A stretch of DNA of 64,000 nucleotides from Beaufortia kweichowensis (GCA_019155185.1 CM032807.1:14606200-14670199); one strand, 5' to 3'; counted from the first letter of the stretch, positions 13,351-27,750 are shown. Numbers and translations: made by a program. The notes: generated by a model from the sequence alone, not told the origin.

Positions 13351-16300
13351 GCTGTTTCTTTCACGATGCAGCTGAATGCTGTTTTGTTTACTGTTCAGAT
13401 GAATCATAATTAGATCCATTCATTATTATAAGATCCTCAAAGGGGCTTTTGGTGTACGCTGTGACCTCAAACGCAACAAAGTCAATGTTGCTGGAATCCA
13501 CGGATGTGTTTGTAAGGGAATCTGCTGATGCAAGGAAACGGTGATGATGTCTGAAACAAAGCCAGACTTCAGCCAACAGATTGAAAGTCTTTTTCTCCTT
13601 AAAGTCTCTGCGGAGAGGTAATGTGCTCACGGACCATCTGTTCGGTGCAACAGCAGCCAGGCATCTCGCTTTAACGGCAGCTGAGAGAGACTATAGCTCA
13701 CTCAGATGAAAGATGTGCTTTTGACCTCAGGTGTACAGTAGGTGTGTGTTCGACCCGAAACACCGACGTTAAGCCGGGCACTTATGTGTGACTGCCGCTG
13801 ATGCATTGCAAGAGTATGTGAGCTGCTCTTCTGATGGCAATTCATTTGGAGAACAGGTGTCACGGGAGCATGCAAAGATGGATATTGTATGTCATTAAAT
13901 GTGGACATATTCAGTGGTTTGCTAGAGGTCAGAAGACCTGTTTTCTACAAAATTGTCCAAACTGACTTGAGTTCCCCTTTATTGTGAAAGTGTCTTTAAT
14001 GCAGTCAAGGTCATGTTTTCCTTTACCTTCCATTGGTTGTTTGTGGTTTTTGAAAGCATGCTACTGTACTTAACCTGATCATTTGGCAGGTTTCTACCAA
14101 GTGATGGAAACATTTCCACCAACATTTGATTACATCATAAGAGACTTTCATCCATTTTGGGGTCATAGAAGATTATTTCTGTATAGACAGACACGGCGAC
14201 TGGTTTGTGACGTGTATGTTGTTTTGAGTGATGAGATCGAATCCAAGTTCATCCGTGTAGAAATTATAATCGGGTTACCATTGCTCATACTGTGCTTCAG
14301 CCCAAATGAGCCTAATATTATCATCAAATCCCACTCAACAGCACACAGCAGGAAAGACAACACTCAATATCCCATCAATTCAGACAGAAAGAGTTCTGAT
14401 TGGACCAGTAACATAAGCTTATGTGCACCATGAGACCGTAGACTCATCTACACGCACATACACGCTAAAGATTAACAACGTCCCACCGAGAGGCTTCAGC
14501 GCAAATTAACTCGCTGACTTTAAACTGAGGAAAATGTGGGACATCCTGGGATTCAACATTGAGCTCTTTTCATCAGCTAATGCTCCCTGCCAAACATCAC
14601 ATTCTTAAATGTCTCAGTCAACTGATCGCTGATGTTGAGATTAACCTTTCACCTGTATGATAGCACATGAATACCACATGAACTCAATCGTTAGTAAACG
14701 GCCATCAGTATGGAGGACCAAGAGAGCCGCTTACAAATAAAATGAAGAATCAAATTTAATAATTCAAACATAAAAATATAAATAAATAAATCAGTTTTTA
14801 AACGGTCAAATTAATAGACATTAATTTTTATTTATTTAATTAATGTTACATTAATAAATGATTTTAAAAAGCATTTGCCAAATGCTTCTCTCTGTGTTTG
14901 CTCTTTTTTGTCCTTTTACCAAATGCTTTTCTTTATTTAACAATCGAGTAAAAAAAATCCATTAAACCGTTCATATGTGGGGACTTTTAGGACACACCCC
15001 TTCTCCTACATGCCATTTAAAGTAAATATAAGGTTAATAGTGTCATTGGACAGTAACTTTATAACTTGCTCTCTTGCCCTTCCATACATAGAAGTTGTTA
15101 ATGCATGTCACAAGTTTATATAGAAATGCAGTTTTTACTACCTGATTTGAGGTTGTTACTTTCAAAATCTAATTCTTAACCAAGTTTTTGGTAAAAATAA
15201 CAAGTTCAAAACTTAAAAAAACTTAAACTTAACTTGTTCACATGTTCACAACTTTATCCTTACTTTATGTCTGGAAAAATGTCAGTTTGACACAATTTGT
15301 AAAGATATGTATGTAATGTAACCTACAATTTGACATTCACGGATTGCTTTAAGCATTTAGCTTCAGTGCGTGTGTGACCTTTGAAATCGTGATTAATTCT
15401 TTGCTGTCAGGCATTTTTCCCATAGTTTTGCATGTTTTTAATTGCCCAATCAATATCCTTCCTAAACAAAACAAGGGTGATGCTGCTTATTGTGAGATTC
15501 AGAATTTTAATTTCCTCTCATTCCCTCCTTTTTCATTGTCAAGTCCCAGAGGAAACTAAAGTCTTAATGAGTTGTTCCATTGCTGGGCTAATGAGGCGTT
15601 GAAAGAGCTTAAACTCCAAGTCAATTTCACAGTTGCTGTAAACAGGAATATTAGCACATATGTCTGATTTGAATCTGATGATGTATTTGGAAAAGAAGTA
15701 GTTTAGATCTGACACTAGCAGACACTCCCGTGGATTACTGCGCTGGCACACAAATGGCATTGTTTTCATCAAGTGACTCGAAGGCTTCTGGGAGTCTATG
15801 AAGCGAGTGTACGCTGTGAAAAACACTTCTGAAAGTTTAAATGTAAATCTTAAACATTATGGGACCTTAGTTAGGCGGAGTAACTCCTGCAACCCCTTCA
15901 GCTGATTTATTCATGATAAGCTTTAGCCTTCAGTACCTTATTGCTAAAATCACTAAAGTCTTCCTTTCACTGGAAAAGGTAGTGAATCTGAGTGATTGTG
16001 ATATATGTTTATGTTGTTAAGGATGATGTGATCATAAATAAAACACAGTAGAGTATGTGTCGAGCATCACATGAGCAAACTGGACAACTGGTCTCATTAC
16101 ATTCACTGTCATAGAAAGTGTTAACAGTAGTAAGAACTTTTGTATATATCAATGTGCACATGTAATGAACAATGATTATGCTTATAGCGCTTTTAAAGAC
16201 ATTTTGAGTAAAACTGGTCTGTATGTAACAAATCTTACACCAAAGACTGTTATCCTGTTTCTGCACGTAACGTTCTGCATGTACCCTATTATTGACCAAT

Positions 16301-16493
16301 CAAAATCAAGAACTGGAACACTGGGACTTCTGTGGACTGGGATGTCCTGGCATGTGACTACTGAAATAACATTGCTTATTTATCTTTATTTATCTTACCA
16401 TAACAGTAAATCTGGTCCACCTTACAGTACAATGTTGGCCAACCTTTTTATTTATTTTATTTATTTGTGACAATATAACATTGATAATATATT

Positions 16494-16611
16494 TAATAAT
16501 GACCGAGTAAGGCCATGTCAAAGACTGAAATTATTATTGAAATTAAACTGATGCTCCTAATATCATTGGTAGATTATGAGATTAGCCTCGTTTTTGGCAG
16601 GCAGGGTCACA
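16494..16611 (-). mobile_element. Diverged family-B element fragment, reverse orientation
   Basis: The plus strand shows ggccatgtcaaagactgaaa on the left and ggcaggcagggtcaca on the right, with gattatgagattagcctcg between. These correspond to the reversed interior and 5' terminal repeat of family B. It is shorter than intact copies. Confidence 0.45.
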
Positions 16612-16645
16612 TATCTTTTCTTTCGCACAAAGTATATGTTCAAAT

Positions 16646-16697
16646 GATGAGTAAATGATGAAAGAATTCTCATTTTGGTTGAACTGTCACTTTAAAA
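16646..16697. mobile_element. Palindromic element, short 3' remnant
   Basis: GATGAGTAAATGATGAAAGA, then TTCTCATTTTGGTTGAACTG and TCACTTTAA match the right terminus of the palindromic family. It lies just after a family-B fragment. Confidence 0.5.
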
Positions 16698-19551
16698 TTG
16701 TTTTTTAAAATGAAGTCAAAACAATTTCCATTAGTTTCAAAAGCAACACGCACAGAGATCAAGCTTTATTTAATATATCCAAGATGTATTTTATGTTGTT
16801 TTGCACTTTTCATACCCTTTTCAATCTGTTAGTGACCGCTATGTCACACCAGCACTACAAAATTCAAATGAATGAGTCACCATGTGCCTTTAAACACGAC
16901 CGCTAGGACACTAAGACATCTGCTCTCGTCTAATAAAGCTATTATGTGTTTTTCTTTCACTCCGTTCACACTACGTCTGTGTCTTTTAATCAACTGCACA
17001 TTTGTGGCCTGTAACTTCAAAAGGGCTTTTTCCGTTCTTTATATTACTGAAACAAACATTACATAAAATGCAAGAGCCAAGTCTGTAATTTGTGCTCAGT
17101 GTTGGGTTATATTCTTTTTGTGCAGTATGCAATTATAAGCAATTTAGCTCTTTACAGGCATGTTTATAATACCAATGTACAAGAGCTGTGTTTACATTAC
17201 AGCTGATCTCAGTGCCACACTGTTAAACAATTAAAACCACTTCAACTCAAAATATCTTCTAGCTTTGCATCTAAATTGGTTTTGTGAAATAAGGAGCAGA
17301 CTGTTGCCACAATTATTAATTGACCAATTGAAATATATAGATTGAAGTCACTAGAAAATTTAAGTTGGAGAGGTTTTTTACAATGCAGTTGGTAGGTTGA
17401 TGCACCTTTATATAACTAGCAATAAAACCAGCAATGCCGCCGTTTATGCTCATAGTCACTCTGTAAGTGACAATTCTGAACATGAAGAAAAAATATAAAG
17501 CATGTCAAACTTATTTTTCAGCTTTTATAGCTTTTATTGGAAAGAACATGGGAGAAACGACAGAAAATCATACAGGGAGTCAGGAAAGAAACAATAAGCC
17601 GAAACTCGAACTCTGGTCGCCCGAAGCATTATTACGCAATATGTCAAAGATCAGCTTGCTTGGCGATTGGCGCTGACAAGCATGTCATACTTTTAAGAGC
17701 CCTTTGCTATTGGCAAGAAAAAAAAACGTTTCCATCAGCATACCGAGCTACACTGGAAAAGATGCTTTCTTTTATTAAGCTATGGCATTTATCAGCAGGG
17801 GTTAACTGCTCATGCTAACCGATTAAACCTTGACCTCCGACATAGAATAACACCCCTGGACAGGTTAATGGACTGTAATTGCATCCCTGTAACCAGGGAG
17901 ATGCCATAGACGCAGAAGTCTCTACATCACCGAACACAATGAACCCTTTTAACTGCTGATCTTTTCCATTTTCATTTAGAGTTGCAGAAATGAGATATAA
18001 AGATAAAGCATTAGGTGAATGTATCTCCTTGTCAAAAGCTTCCTTTCTTCTGGCAATGCGTGATTGCTGCAGTAAAACCCTTTTCCAGGTATTTAATAAG
18101 AATTGCATTTTTCATTTATTTAGTGTGTGAAGAGAATAATACTGTTGGTGTGTGAAATAATTCACTTTTCTGGTTGTGGGGCCGATGGGCTCTCAATGCA
18201 GGTTTCACAATTTTAAGTTGCAAATGGGCGACTGATTCTTTCTATATGCATTGATTTTCATTTGGATATGAAGTATTCTGATTTCTTCAAAAATGAACCA
18301 TGGGATTCAAAATGCATGTCTAGTAATGACATAGATCAGATGCAGAAGCATAAATCAGTATTATCAATGTCATTTGTTGACATTTAGTTGATATTTAGAC
18401 ATTGTTTATGTGCTGCTGGTAAATATTTTACAGTTTGTGGTGATGGCGGAAAATTATAATATATTGTGTTTACTGCTTGTAGACAATCCAGTAAGACTCA
18501 TTAAATTTGAGATTAGATCATTCATTGTATTGTCTTTTATAATATTTTAATTTAATGTTGACATTCCTTATTACTAAGTTAAACTATGATAACGTTGATT
18601 ATAAGCTGAAAGAAATCAATGAATTCCTGTATTTAGAGAAGCATTGACCTTAAATGTCTATATTTGCCTTTCAACAGCTTACTGACATATTTATCTCAAG
18701 CTAGGCAACAGCTATAAAATTTAAATAAACACTTTTCTCCGCTCTGTGAGACCTGAAGCTCTCCGGGAGTGTGTCATGGGTATTCCAGATCCCACAGTCT
18801 GACACTCCAAACATCATGTGTGAGCAGTGAGGAGAAATGCGGCCTGTCAATCATCCTCTACAGCCCTGATGGCTGTTGAAATGATTATAAAGTCAATGCA
18901 AACAACCTGAATACACAGAAGAGAGAGTGAGAGCTAGAGAACAGATAGAAAGAAACGTCAGATGAAAACAGACAAACAGTGGCATTTAATGGGCTGTTCT
19001 CCCGGGGCTCCGGTCGGCGCTGCTCTGCTCCTTGATGTATATTTCATAGATTAAGATAAGGAAACACGCACAACAGCCTTGTTTTCACTCTTTGACATCT
19101 TTCCATTTGGGACTGGTGTTTTTGTTAAACGTGTTTCTCGTTTCAGTGTGCGATGCAAAAATGTATAGGTGTGTCCCCTTGTGTCTATATAAATGTGTGT
19201 GTGCGTCAGAGGACGACAAAAATAAGGAAGATTGTGTTTGCAGAAAGAAACACAAAGAGAATAGTATGACCTTGAAGAAATCCAATAGTGCATGTGAACC
19301 TTTTCAGCTCAGTTTGTTTCTGTTTCCATCTTTTCCTCACAAGATAAGTGGCTGCTAATAAATCAATATTAAAATTGAAATACAACTCTTTCATGCACAA
19401 ATCTTTTCTATTTCAGTATCACATTGCCTTCCTTCTTTTTCAACGCTTTATATACCATTATGTATGTCATTTATAATGATTATTGGTTTTCTTTATTTTA
19501 ATAGATATAATAATGATAATAAGATCTGATGCAGTTTTGCTGTAATATTAC

Positions 19552-19660
19552 ACGTTGCTCTGGAATACTTGATTCTGATTGGCCAGTCGCGACACGTTAT
19601 TCTCAGATAAATTACTTACGAATAAATTAGATAAAAAAGCCTAATAACATATGTGATATT
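19552..19660 (+). repeat. 'CTTGATTCTGATTGGCCAGTC' repeat, copy 2
   Basis: ACTTGATTCTGATTGGCCAG is followed by TTATTCTCAGATAAATTACT. It matches the copy at 8513 in block order and orientation. Confidence 0.5.
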
Positions 19661-20845
19661 ATATCATAAGTGATTAAACAAAATGTGTTTTCGTATTATT
19701 TAAAAGTCATGTCTTCAGACAATAAGAAACATCTTTTACAATAAACAAAACTATGTAACAGAACACTGTGCATTAGCAAAGTCTCAAACGGTTAAAAAGA
19801 AAGTGTTAAAATGCTCGTTCATGGGATAAACCTCGATGCTGGAAAATAAATCTCCTGGAAGAAAAGGACAAAACAACGATATCATCAGCGGGGAGAAAGA
19901 TTGACTCCCGCTGAATGTATTCATTTAGGATTAAGCTCCTGCTGCCTCGAACAGCGAGAAGTTTCTTTCTCTCCAACAAAATACAGCAAAGAGATCAAAC
20001 GAAACTGGCAAAGCAGATGCTTTGGAATTCTGTGGAGAATTATCATACAGCTTGTCTTATTAATTTCGTCCTTATCCTCTAGACAAATCTCACTATTGTA
20101 AGATGATATAGTTTCATCTGGTGTCAAATTTAGCGGCATAAACTTTCCTGTGACACTGTACTCTGTGTACACATCTCCTCCGTTATAATCCGAATCTCAG
20201 TGTATCAAACAGCCGTGACAAGAAATCGTGTCAGATGTTTAGTTGCTTGATTTCTGTGGACTATTTGCACTTGGCTTTATGGCATACTTCAGATTTGAAG
20301 TAAGGCAGCTCGACTGTTTACAGTTATTTGTGTTTACGATCTGCCACGGTGGCCTAGTTCCTGAAACGCCATTTAAAATGAGTGTCCACAAGAAGCTTTT
20401 CAAATCCAGACATTTTTAGACACTAAAGAAATATTCAACAAAAAATCACAGCCGCATCAAGTTTTCAAAGCTTTCCAGTGCGAGCCGATGTGGAGGAATG
20501 GCAGGTAAACACAGACCGAGACCAATTCACTATTTCTCCACATCAGCGAGACATTTCACCAGAAATCACCTGAAGTTGAAAGAGACTAGTAAAGCACGTT
20601 AACGCTGGTGCTCGTGAAACAACGATATACTGCAATGCTTCAGTATGTGGGAGTAAAGAAACTCGTGATGCAGATCTAATAATATAATCATGCAACATGA
20701 ATAACGTGTGTTTTAATTTAGTGTCTTTTAATTGCTTCCTTGTAATCTGAATAAAAAATATTTTAAAATTCTATTTTATACAAATAGGTAATTGGCAAGA
20801 ATTCTTTGAAATATATGTAAAACCATGGCTACCAACGTTAACATA

Positions 20846-20890
20846 TTAAAGTAGTTCACCCAATTCTGAAATTGTATTATAATTTAGATG
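20846..20890. mobile_element. Palindromic element, short 5' remnant
   Basis: The sequence ttaaagtagttcacccaatt ctgaaattg resembles the left terminus of the family. Only about 40 bases are left. Confidence 0.35.
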
Positions 20891-22092
20891 TTATCCTAGC
20901 TGAACACAAATGATTTTTTTTAATAAAAAGCTTTTGCGTTATTTTATATGAGGTCCAAAATGTTTCAAAATCACATCATTCAAGTAACTCAATTAACTTA
21001 TTTGAGTAATAAAGAAAAAAATTCTTGCGAAGCTAAACAATATGTTTGTAAGAAAAAATTATTTGTATTTTGAGATTATTTAGCGATCTATATGTCACAT
21101 CCATGGTCACAAACTGATGAACATGCTGAGTGCACATATTGCGGCACATCATTTGAAATGCGTCTCTTGAATATTTTGTCAAATTTTTTCCAGATTTTTT
21201 TTAACGTGGTAGATTTGATTCAAAGTTATCGTATGAACTCAAAACACTAATGCGTAAGTCATATGGACGAAGATGAGTTTATAATGACAGAACAGTCATA
21301 ATTGTTTCTTTAACATATTGCACAATTTTTGTTGCAGCGCATTTTTGACGGCCAGACATATAATATGCAACACAACAGTTCATCTTTTATTCATTTACGT
21401 TCCGTACAGTTCGTACCTAGAGTTCCCTCAAACACGTCTCCTCGCTGATTTTGACAGTCTAGCACAGTGCCGAGGAATAATCTTGACATCTTAGAGCGTC
21501 ATTCAACTAAATTCCCGTGCGATGCATTCTGGGCCCAGCAGCAGCCGTCAGTCACGCCACATGAGTTCGCACATACCTGACATACGTGCCGGTGAGCTTC
21601 TCTCTCTCACTCTATTTCGCAACTCGGCGGAGTATCCATCAACCCAGAGACTCATTAAGACCCACAGTCCACTGTGAGATTTCACTACCTTCATGTTTCT
21701 GCAGACTTCTGGAAGAAGCGGCTGTGACAGAAGCTTCTATTCTGTCTGCCTTGAAGGTGCTTTAGTGTATTGTGTATCTGAAGGCTGACATAAACCTTGT
21801 GGATGTTGCCTTTGAGATACTACAAACAGACGGCATGTCAGGGGATGAAGGAGGTTAATGTTGATCAGAGCAGGTTTGTGGATGTGTTTTGCGTGGGGGT
21901 CTCAGCACTCCCTAAGGGACAAAAGTGACCTGTGTTTGACTATATGGAGAAATCTCTCCAACAGAGAGAGAAAATATATTTTTAATTTACTTTTATATAT
22001 TATAGTTGCATTTATTTTTTATAATTATACGAGATATGTTGACTGAAAACAGTAATTATTATTTTGCTTCATAAGTAAATGTTTTGTCAAAA

Positions 22093-22728
22093 GAGCAGTT
22101 ATGGACATGCCATTTTCAGTCAAAACTTATATATTTATATTTATATTTATATTTATATAATATTAATATATTTATATTTTTCATAATATTGATATATTTA
22201 TATTTTTATAATATTTATATATGTATATTTTCATAATATTTATATTTTTATATTTTTTATAATATTTATATTTTTATAATACTGATATATTTATATTTTT
22301 TGTAATATTGATATATTTATATTTTTTGTAATATTGATATATTTATATTTTTTATAATATTGATATATTTATATTTTACTAATGCCCTGTTGATAGAGTC
22401 CAGACATAAAAAAATCATTCTATAAACGAGTTATCTATGTTTAAAAATGGAAATATACATGTGTGATGGATGTGACAAAGAAGAACACACGTTTTTAAGA
22501 AACAACACTTTTGTAGGATTTCCATGAATTAAAAAGAAAATCTGAAGCAATAATACCCAACAAATGAATTTCAGAATTTCATGTGCTCATTTATGAGGAA
22601 TATGGACTGTTATGGATGTGACAATTCTGAAAACAACACTTTAGCTGATGATGAATAAACATGCTTTAAACATAAAACCTTTTGGTAAAACTTGTAATGG
22701 TAAGGTTGAGATTTGCGTGGATTTGCCC
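22093..22728 (+). mobile_element. Family-A element with internal AT-rich minisatellite expansion
   Basis: The degenerate 5' end (gagcagttatggacatgcc) is followed by TTTTCAGTCAAAACTTA, then a 26-bp minisatellite, then CCCTGTTGATAGAGTCC, AATGGAAATATACATGTG, GGATGTGACAAAGAAGAACAC and GGAATATGGACTGTTATGG. The 3' end gtggatttgccc is a degraded inverted copy of the start. No protein is encoded. Confidence 0.6.
22130..22378. repeat. 26-bp AT-rich minisatellite
   Basis: The clearest units, in the distal part, read gatatatttatattttttg followed by taatatt and repeat nearly exactly. The proximal part is more degenerate (tatatttatatt runs). The last unit runs directly into TTTATATTTTACTAATGCCC of the host family-A element, so the array probably grew from that internal segment. 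Confidence 0.8.
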
Positions 22729-25196
22729 AAAAGTTGCATATATTTACATTTTACTCCCAAATGAAACAAAAATAGAAAATCTCTAATAAATAAATCATTT
22801 GAAGAGAATGATTTATTCCCAGTTTAATCTCTGTGAAAAACAATGTTTCCGTCATCTTAATTAGCACATTTTCAAATCATCTATGTAGCACAAGCCTCGC
22901 ACTGTTTTTAAGGCGCAACAGCAAAATATTACAACTGAGCAAGTGTGATCACTCCTTTTGTCTATTTTTAATTTAATTAAAGCAAAAGGTTTCAATAATG
23001 TCTTGAATGATAAACTCTAGTTATAAAGTGGTTAATTCTGTGTGTAGCAAAAAATAAAAAACATATTGTGGATTTTAGTTTATCTCTAAGTATATCATTC
23101 ATGTAGATTTTGTTGCAAACTTGTTCTTATCAAAACGAATGAATCTAATGAATGTATATATTGTATTGTTTTGTATTGGGTGGGCAGCTAAAAGTTGCAT
23201 GTATGCATGCTATGCAAGTATGTGAATGCAAAGCACATTTTTCTCAGTAACAAATACATTTTTCCAAACATGAAATAGTTAATATAGTTGGATTACATAA
23301 CTGATTGAATATTTATAGCTACCTAAATATAGCTATAGCTACAGCTACTTTTGGTTTATTTCCACAGACGTGTGGGATTTGCAACTTTTCTGCCCATTCA
23401 CCCAGAAAATGAATCTCATGTCGTTTTTTGTAACACTTAATGAGCAGAAGGAAGATTTTACTTTATAAAAGTTGCATTGATACATATGTTTATGCCACTC
23501 ATATCTTATTCCTTGGTGCAAAATAAATGGTAAGCAGAATTTCATTTGAAAGAGCCATCTATTTTCATCTTCTATTGGTCAACAGTTATTCAATGAATGA
23601 TGATGAAGACAGTTATGATGTCTTCAGCATTTCAGTATATTTAATGATTCTGTCCACACTTAGTAAAGTATGTCAGATCGCAGCATCTCTCAATACATCC
23701 TCCACAGAACTCGGAACGAGCCTGCATGTTTAGGAATTGCGCTGTGCAAACTGCATTGCCTGACTTGCATAATTTCTTTTAGTAAATCAGGTGCTAAAAC
23801 AAAGCAGACAGTGTGTGCAAATAAACAGCGCTTTAAACCCGCGCAATTCAATTTGAGTGAATTTCCCCCTTAATCCCATTTCGTAACCCCATTTCAGGGA
23901 CTGCAAAGAGGAATGACAATGAGCTTTTTGGAAAAGTGCTTTATTTTAAACCGTGCAGGTTTGCACTAAAACGTTTGACAGTTAGTTCCATAGTTTTATT
24001 CTTTGATGCTTTGTGATCTTCTGATTTCACGGTCAGAAGATGGAAGGAGGTATGCGTGTATAATATGCAAGTGAAGTTTCAGAGACAGCTTGCTTTTAAA
24101 ATGTCCAGCGCACCAAAAATCTAGGCCACTCACAATGATCATGCCATAATGCTATTCCAAGAAGTAGACAGGCGACCTAGATTCTCTTTGCTTTTTATCC
24201 AACCATTTTACCTATTCTCATTCTTCCCATCCTCCATCACGGATATGGAGAGAGATCTTTCTCAATCCGTCTTAGCCTGGAAACATCTGGCCGCTTGGCC
24301 ACGCGTCACCTCCCGTCTCCTCTGATGGAAAGCCGGCGGGCATTTTTTTTGGAGGTGGACGGCATTAAAAACTCTTCTAGGCTGTTTCACAGCATGCGGT
24401 CCTTCTGCATTACAAACCATCAGCGTATTTTTCTGGCGGTTTCCCGGATTTTAATCATTGCTTCATTTAGGATTCATTTTCTTCTTCTGCCATTGATCAT
24501 TGCTAAAAACTAGACGGGATCCATTGATTAGGGTGAAGCACGTCGGCCGCGCTCATCAGCGCAGCAGGGAGGGCGGTTACGCGGGCCGAAAGATGAGATC
24601 TTCATATGGTAATGGCGTCGTACTGCCAAGTCTGTTTTTGATGTGGGCATGCTCAAGAGGGTCTGGATATGAGAAATAATTGTGCATTAGTGTGCTATGA
24701 CCCGAGACAAAGAAACCACCACAAATCACAGGAGGACTTCTCCGTAAAAGATTTTCTCATCTTGTTTAGACAGCAAGGGACCATTTATCTCTCCGGCTGG
24801 TTTCCGCAGCACTTTCCTCCATTACATTACTGCCCCTTTCTCTCAGACTTGTTTATTTCGCTGGAGTTTAATTCAGATTAGTGCTGGCCAGACAGCTGCC
24901 TGTGTCTGCAGTCTTCCGATGCTTTGGCAAGCAAATCTGTGCGTGTTGGAGAATGAAGAAGCCCATTTTTGTGCTTCTTCAGCACGTCTAACATCGCAGT
25001 AAGCCTCCGTAGCTAGAAAACATTCTTACAATGCAACGGATCCAAGCATCAGCCTCGAATTGGGACTAAAATTGTAACCTGCACTAAAAAAACACTTAAG
25101 ACCAGTATGAACTCACTGTTGACTTATGGTTTTGCTGGTGGAACAGTGTTAATATAATTTATAATATACATATTGTTCACTGGGAAAAAACCTGGT

Positions 25197-25250
25197 CAAA
25201 GAGATAGTTCACCCAAAAATAAAAATCATTTATCCACTCTAATTATCAGG
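25197..25250. mobile_element. Palindromic element, 5' end remnant
   Basis: The stretch caaagagatagttcacccaa aaataaaaatcattta matches the left end of the palindromic family. The rest of the element is lost. Confidence 0.5.
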
Positions 25251-27289
25251 TATGCGATAATTATTTGATATCAACAATCCCCAATCCGTGGTTCTGATCT
25301 TGACATTTAAAGGAAGGCAAGCAGGTGTCCGGACAGACAACTCTGGCTGAATCCAGGTCTAGATCTTCTTGTTATTTCCACCTTATCTCTTCCCTTTCTT
25401 GTTTGTTTTTTCCCTGTCACTGGCTCCCCACACCATGACTTTTGTGCATTGCCCATCAGTAGCAGATTGTTTGTGACTGTATTCCACCTGGAATCACCCC
25501 AGATTCACTATAATACCTCTGTCATATTGCTCATTTAACTTTCAGGAGCAGGTGATGGTAAATTGTTCATTGCTCATTGTTCATGCTCTCTGCCAGAAGA
25601 AGAAAGGCAAAACTTAGAATCGCGTTACCACGGCAACCCCATTCTCGCCGTCCATCATAGGTGCCTGCTGAACTTTACACAGCGTCTGTGGCGAGGTATA
25701 GGTTACGCACCCGCCTGAGCTTCTGTTTTACATATTTTGTCTCTGCAATCTGCATATAAATAAAGTGCATTATAACTACAAGACGCAGAAACTTTCTGCT
25801 TTAATGGCCTGTTTACCCTTCATTAGGAAAATAAAGCAACAAACAATAGATTTGATTAATTTATGTAGCACAGTTCTAACCGTGGACCAAATTGAAATTG
25901 CTTTAATTCGCAAACACATTCAAATTAAATATCTACAGCACGGATTCCAATTTGATTACAAAGCTGTTCCAATTTCATTAACCAAATCCCTAATGGACTT
26001 TCACAGCTCTGTACTATGCAGTAAATGTAACATTTACTTTTCCTTTTTTTTAATGAGCCCCAACCAGGCAGTTCTAAGCATAAATCTAAGTTTATATTTA
26101 ACACAAGAAAAAAAATGATTTGACAAGGGTGAAAAAACTCCTTAATGTAGCTTTTCAAGTACATTTATCTTGATTAAACAAAAAAAAAGGAAAGCAAAAA
26201 AAACTTTCAGGTTAAAATGCAAAAAGTGGTGCAGGTTTGCTTATGAAACTAATGCAAAAGCTCAAACTTTAATTAAAGGCGAAAGGTAATTTCTCTGTAC
26301 AGTGTTTTTTCTCTGTAGTCTTGAATTTATTCAAGCTGGCACATCACAAATGAGCAAACGTGTTACAGAAAACACATTTCGTGTTTCTTCTAGCCTATTT
26401 ATATATTTAAAATATGTCATTTAAATAATAAAACTTTATGAGTGGCAGAATTTTGAGCTTCTGTTGATGTCGATGGGCATTCAGTGTCATCCACCAGATG
26501 CATCTGTTGCGCAACCCCTGCCAAAACTTACACCCAGCTTTCAGCAACATATTGTCTTGGCATATTAATTTATATTATTAAGCAACATTCACTTTTTACT
26601 TCACTGTCCAATGCCTACAATGCTGTCAGCATTAACAGTGACATTGCAATGATTGATTTATACAGAGAGAGACAGAGACAAGAAGCGTGTCAACTGAAAG
26701 CTGGAGGTCATTACGGCTCTCTCGCCGTGGCCCTGTTCTCAAAAGGAAGCCCAATCATTTAGTCTGTTCTCAACGCTTAAGTGTGTTACGGGCAGCTCAT
26801 AAATCATCGTGGCGTGCATGGCTTGATTTGTATGAGAGGGTAATTGAAATGTCTGTTATGTCCCAAGCGAACTCAAAGGGCATCATTGAGTTTGTTACAG
26901 TGGCTGTGAAACTATAATACAGAATTCAATATTTTCTTACCATTCGTAGAGGTGCAAGTGACAGTAGCGTGCGCTGCCGATTACTTTCAAGGAGGTCTGT
27001 AATACAGAGTATTTATCTCATTCATGTCAACATTTGCTCTGCTGGACAAATCACCTTAGTTGTAAAAGCCATGTCACTTTTACAACACAAGATGTCTTGA
27101 TGTGCCTATTGTCCAAATTTGCTAATGGCATCACAAGAACACATACATGCACACAACAATCCATAGCTGAGCTCTTATTAAATTAAAAAAGTATTTATAA
27201 ATCAGTACGAATATAAAGTTTCTTTGAATTTAATTGTCATCATACCTAGAGGTTGGGACTGCATGTGTTCAGTGTTAAATGATCAGGTT

Positions 27290-27420
27290 TTTATCATTGA
27301 GGCACAAGATGCTCTTTGGAAAATTCTCAGATCATGCTGGGATAATATGGATCATCAGGATTTACACAAATTTGTGGAGTCCGTGCCAGCTCGCGTACAA
27401 GCTGAAATCTGTGATTTCTA
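27290..27420 (+). pseudogene. C-terminal scrap of a Tc1-like transposase
   Basis: An open frame ending at 27421 contains AQDALWKILRSCWDNMDHQ and then LHKFVESVPARVQAEI. This resembles the end of Tc1-like DDE transposases, where a WxxI/M segment is followed by LVxSMPxRxxAVI. The catalytic DDE residues and the rest of the gene are absent, so this is a remnant. The resemblance is from memory of the family and short, so confidence is moderate. A family-A element begins 18 bases after the stop. Confidence 0.45.
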
Positions 27421-27438
27421 ATATTTAATACACTGTAT

Positions 27439-27750
27439 GGGTAATTCCAGCATTATGGAATTGATATTTTACATTTTTTGGAATTGATTTGCAATAATAA
27501 TGAAGAAGAAATTATGCTTCAAAGAACATAAAACTATTTTATTTTCATTTTCATGTGTTCATTTAAGAGGAATATGGACTGTTATGGATGTGTCAGTTTT
27601 AAAAACAGCACTTTACCTGACTATTTAAAGTCATGATTTAAGCATGTTTTAAAAACTTTGAAAGAGACCTCACATGAGTATTTAAACCACTAAATATAGA
27701 AGTCTGAAATCTCAGTATGATGAAAACCTTTCATTTGCATGGAATTGCCC
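27439..27750 (+). mobile_element. Family-A element, internally deleted, with both terminal inverted repeats
   Basis: It starts gggtaattccagcattatgg and ends tgcatggaattgccc, so the termini form an imperfect inverted repeat of about 13-15 bp. The interior keeps GAAGAAGAAATTATGCTTC, AGAACATAAAA and GGAATATGGACTGTTATGG but lacks the middle found in the 22.1- and 36.7-kb copies. It defines the ends of the family best. No clean target-site duplication could be assigned. Confidence 0.65.

Noticed and set aside
17501..17660. tRNA-like words (ctcgaactctggtcgcccg) suggesting a reversed SINE
   Set aside because: Only a B-box-like word is present, with no A box at the right distance and no SINE core.
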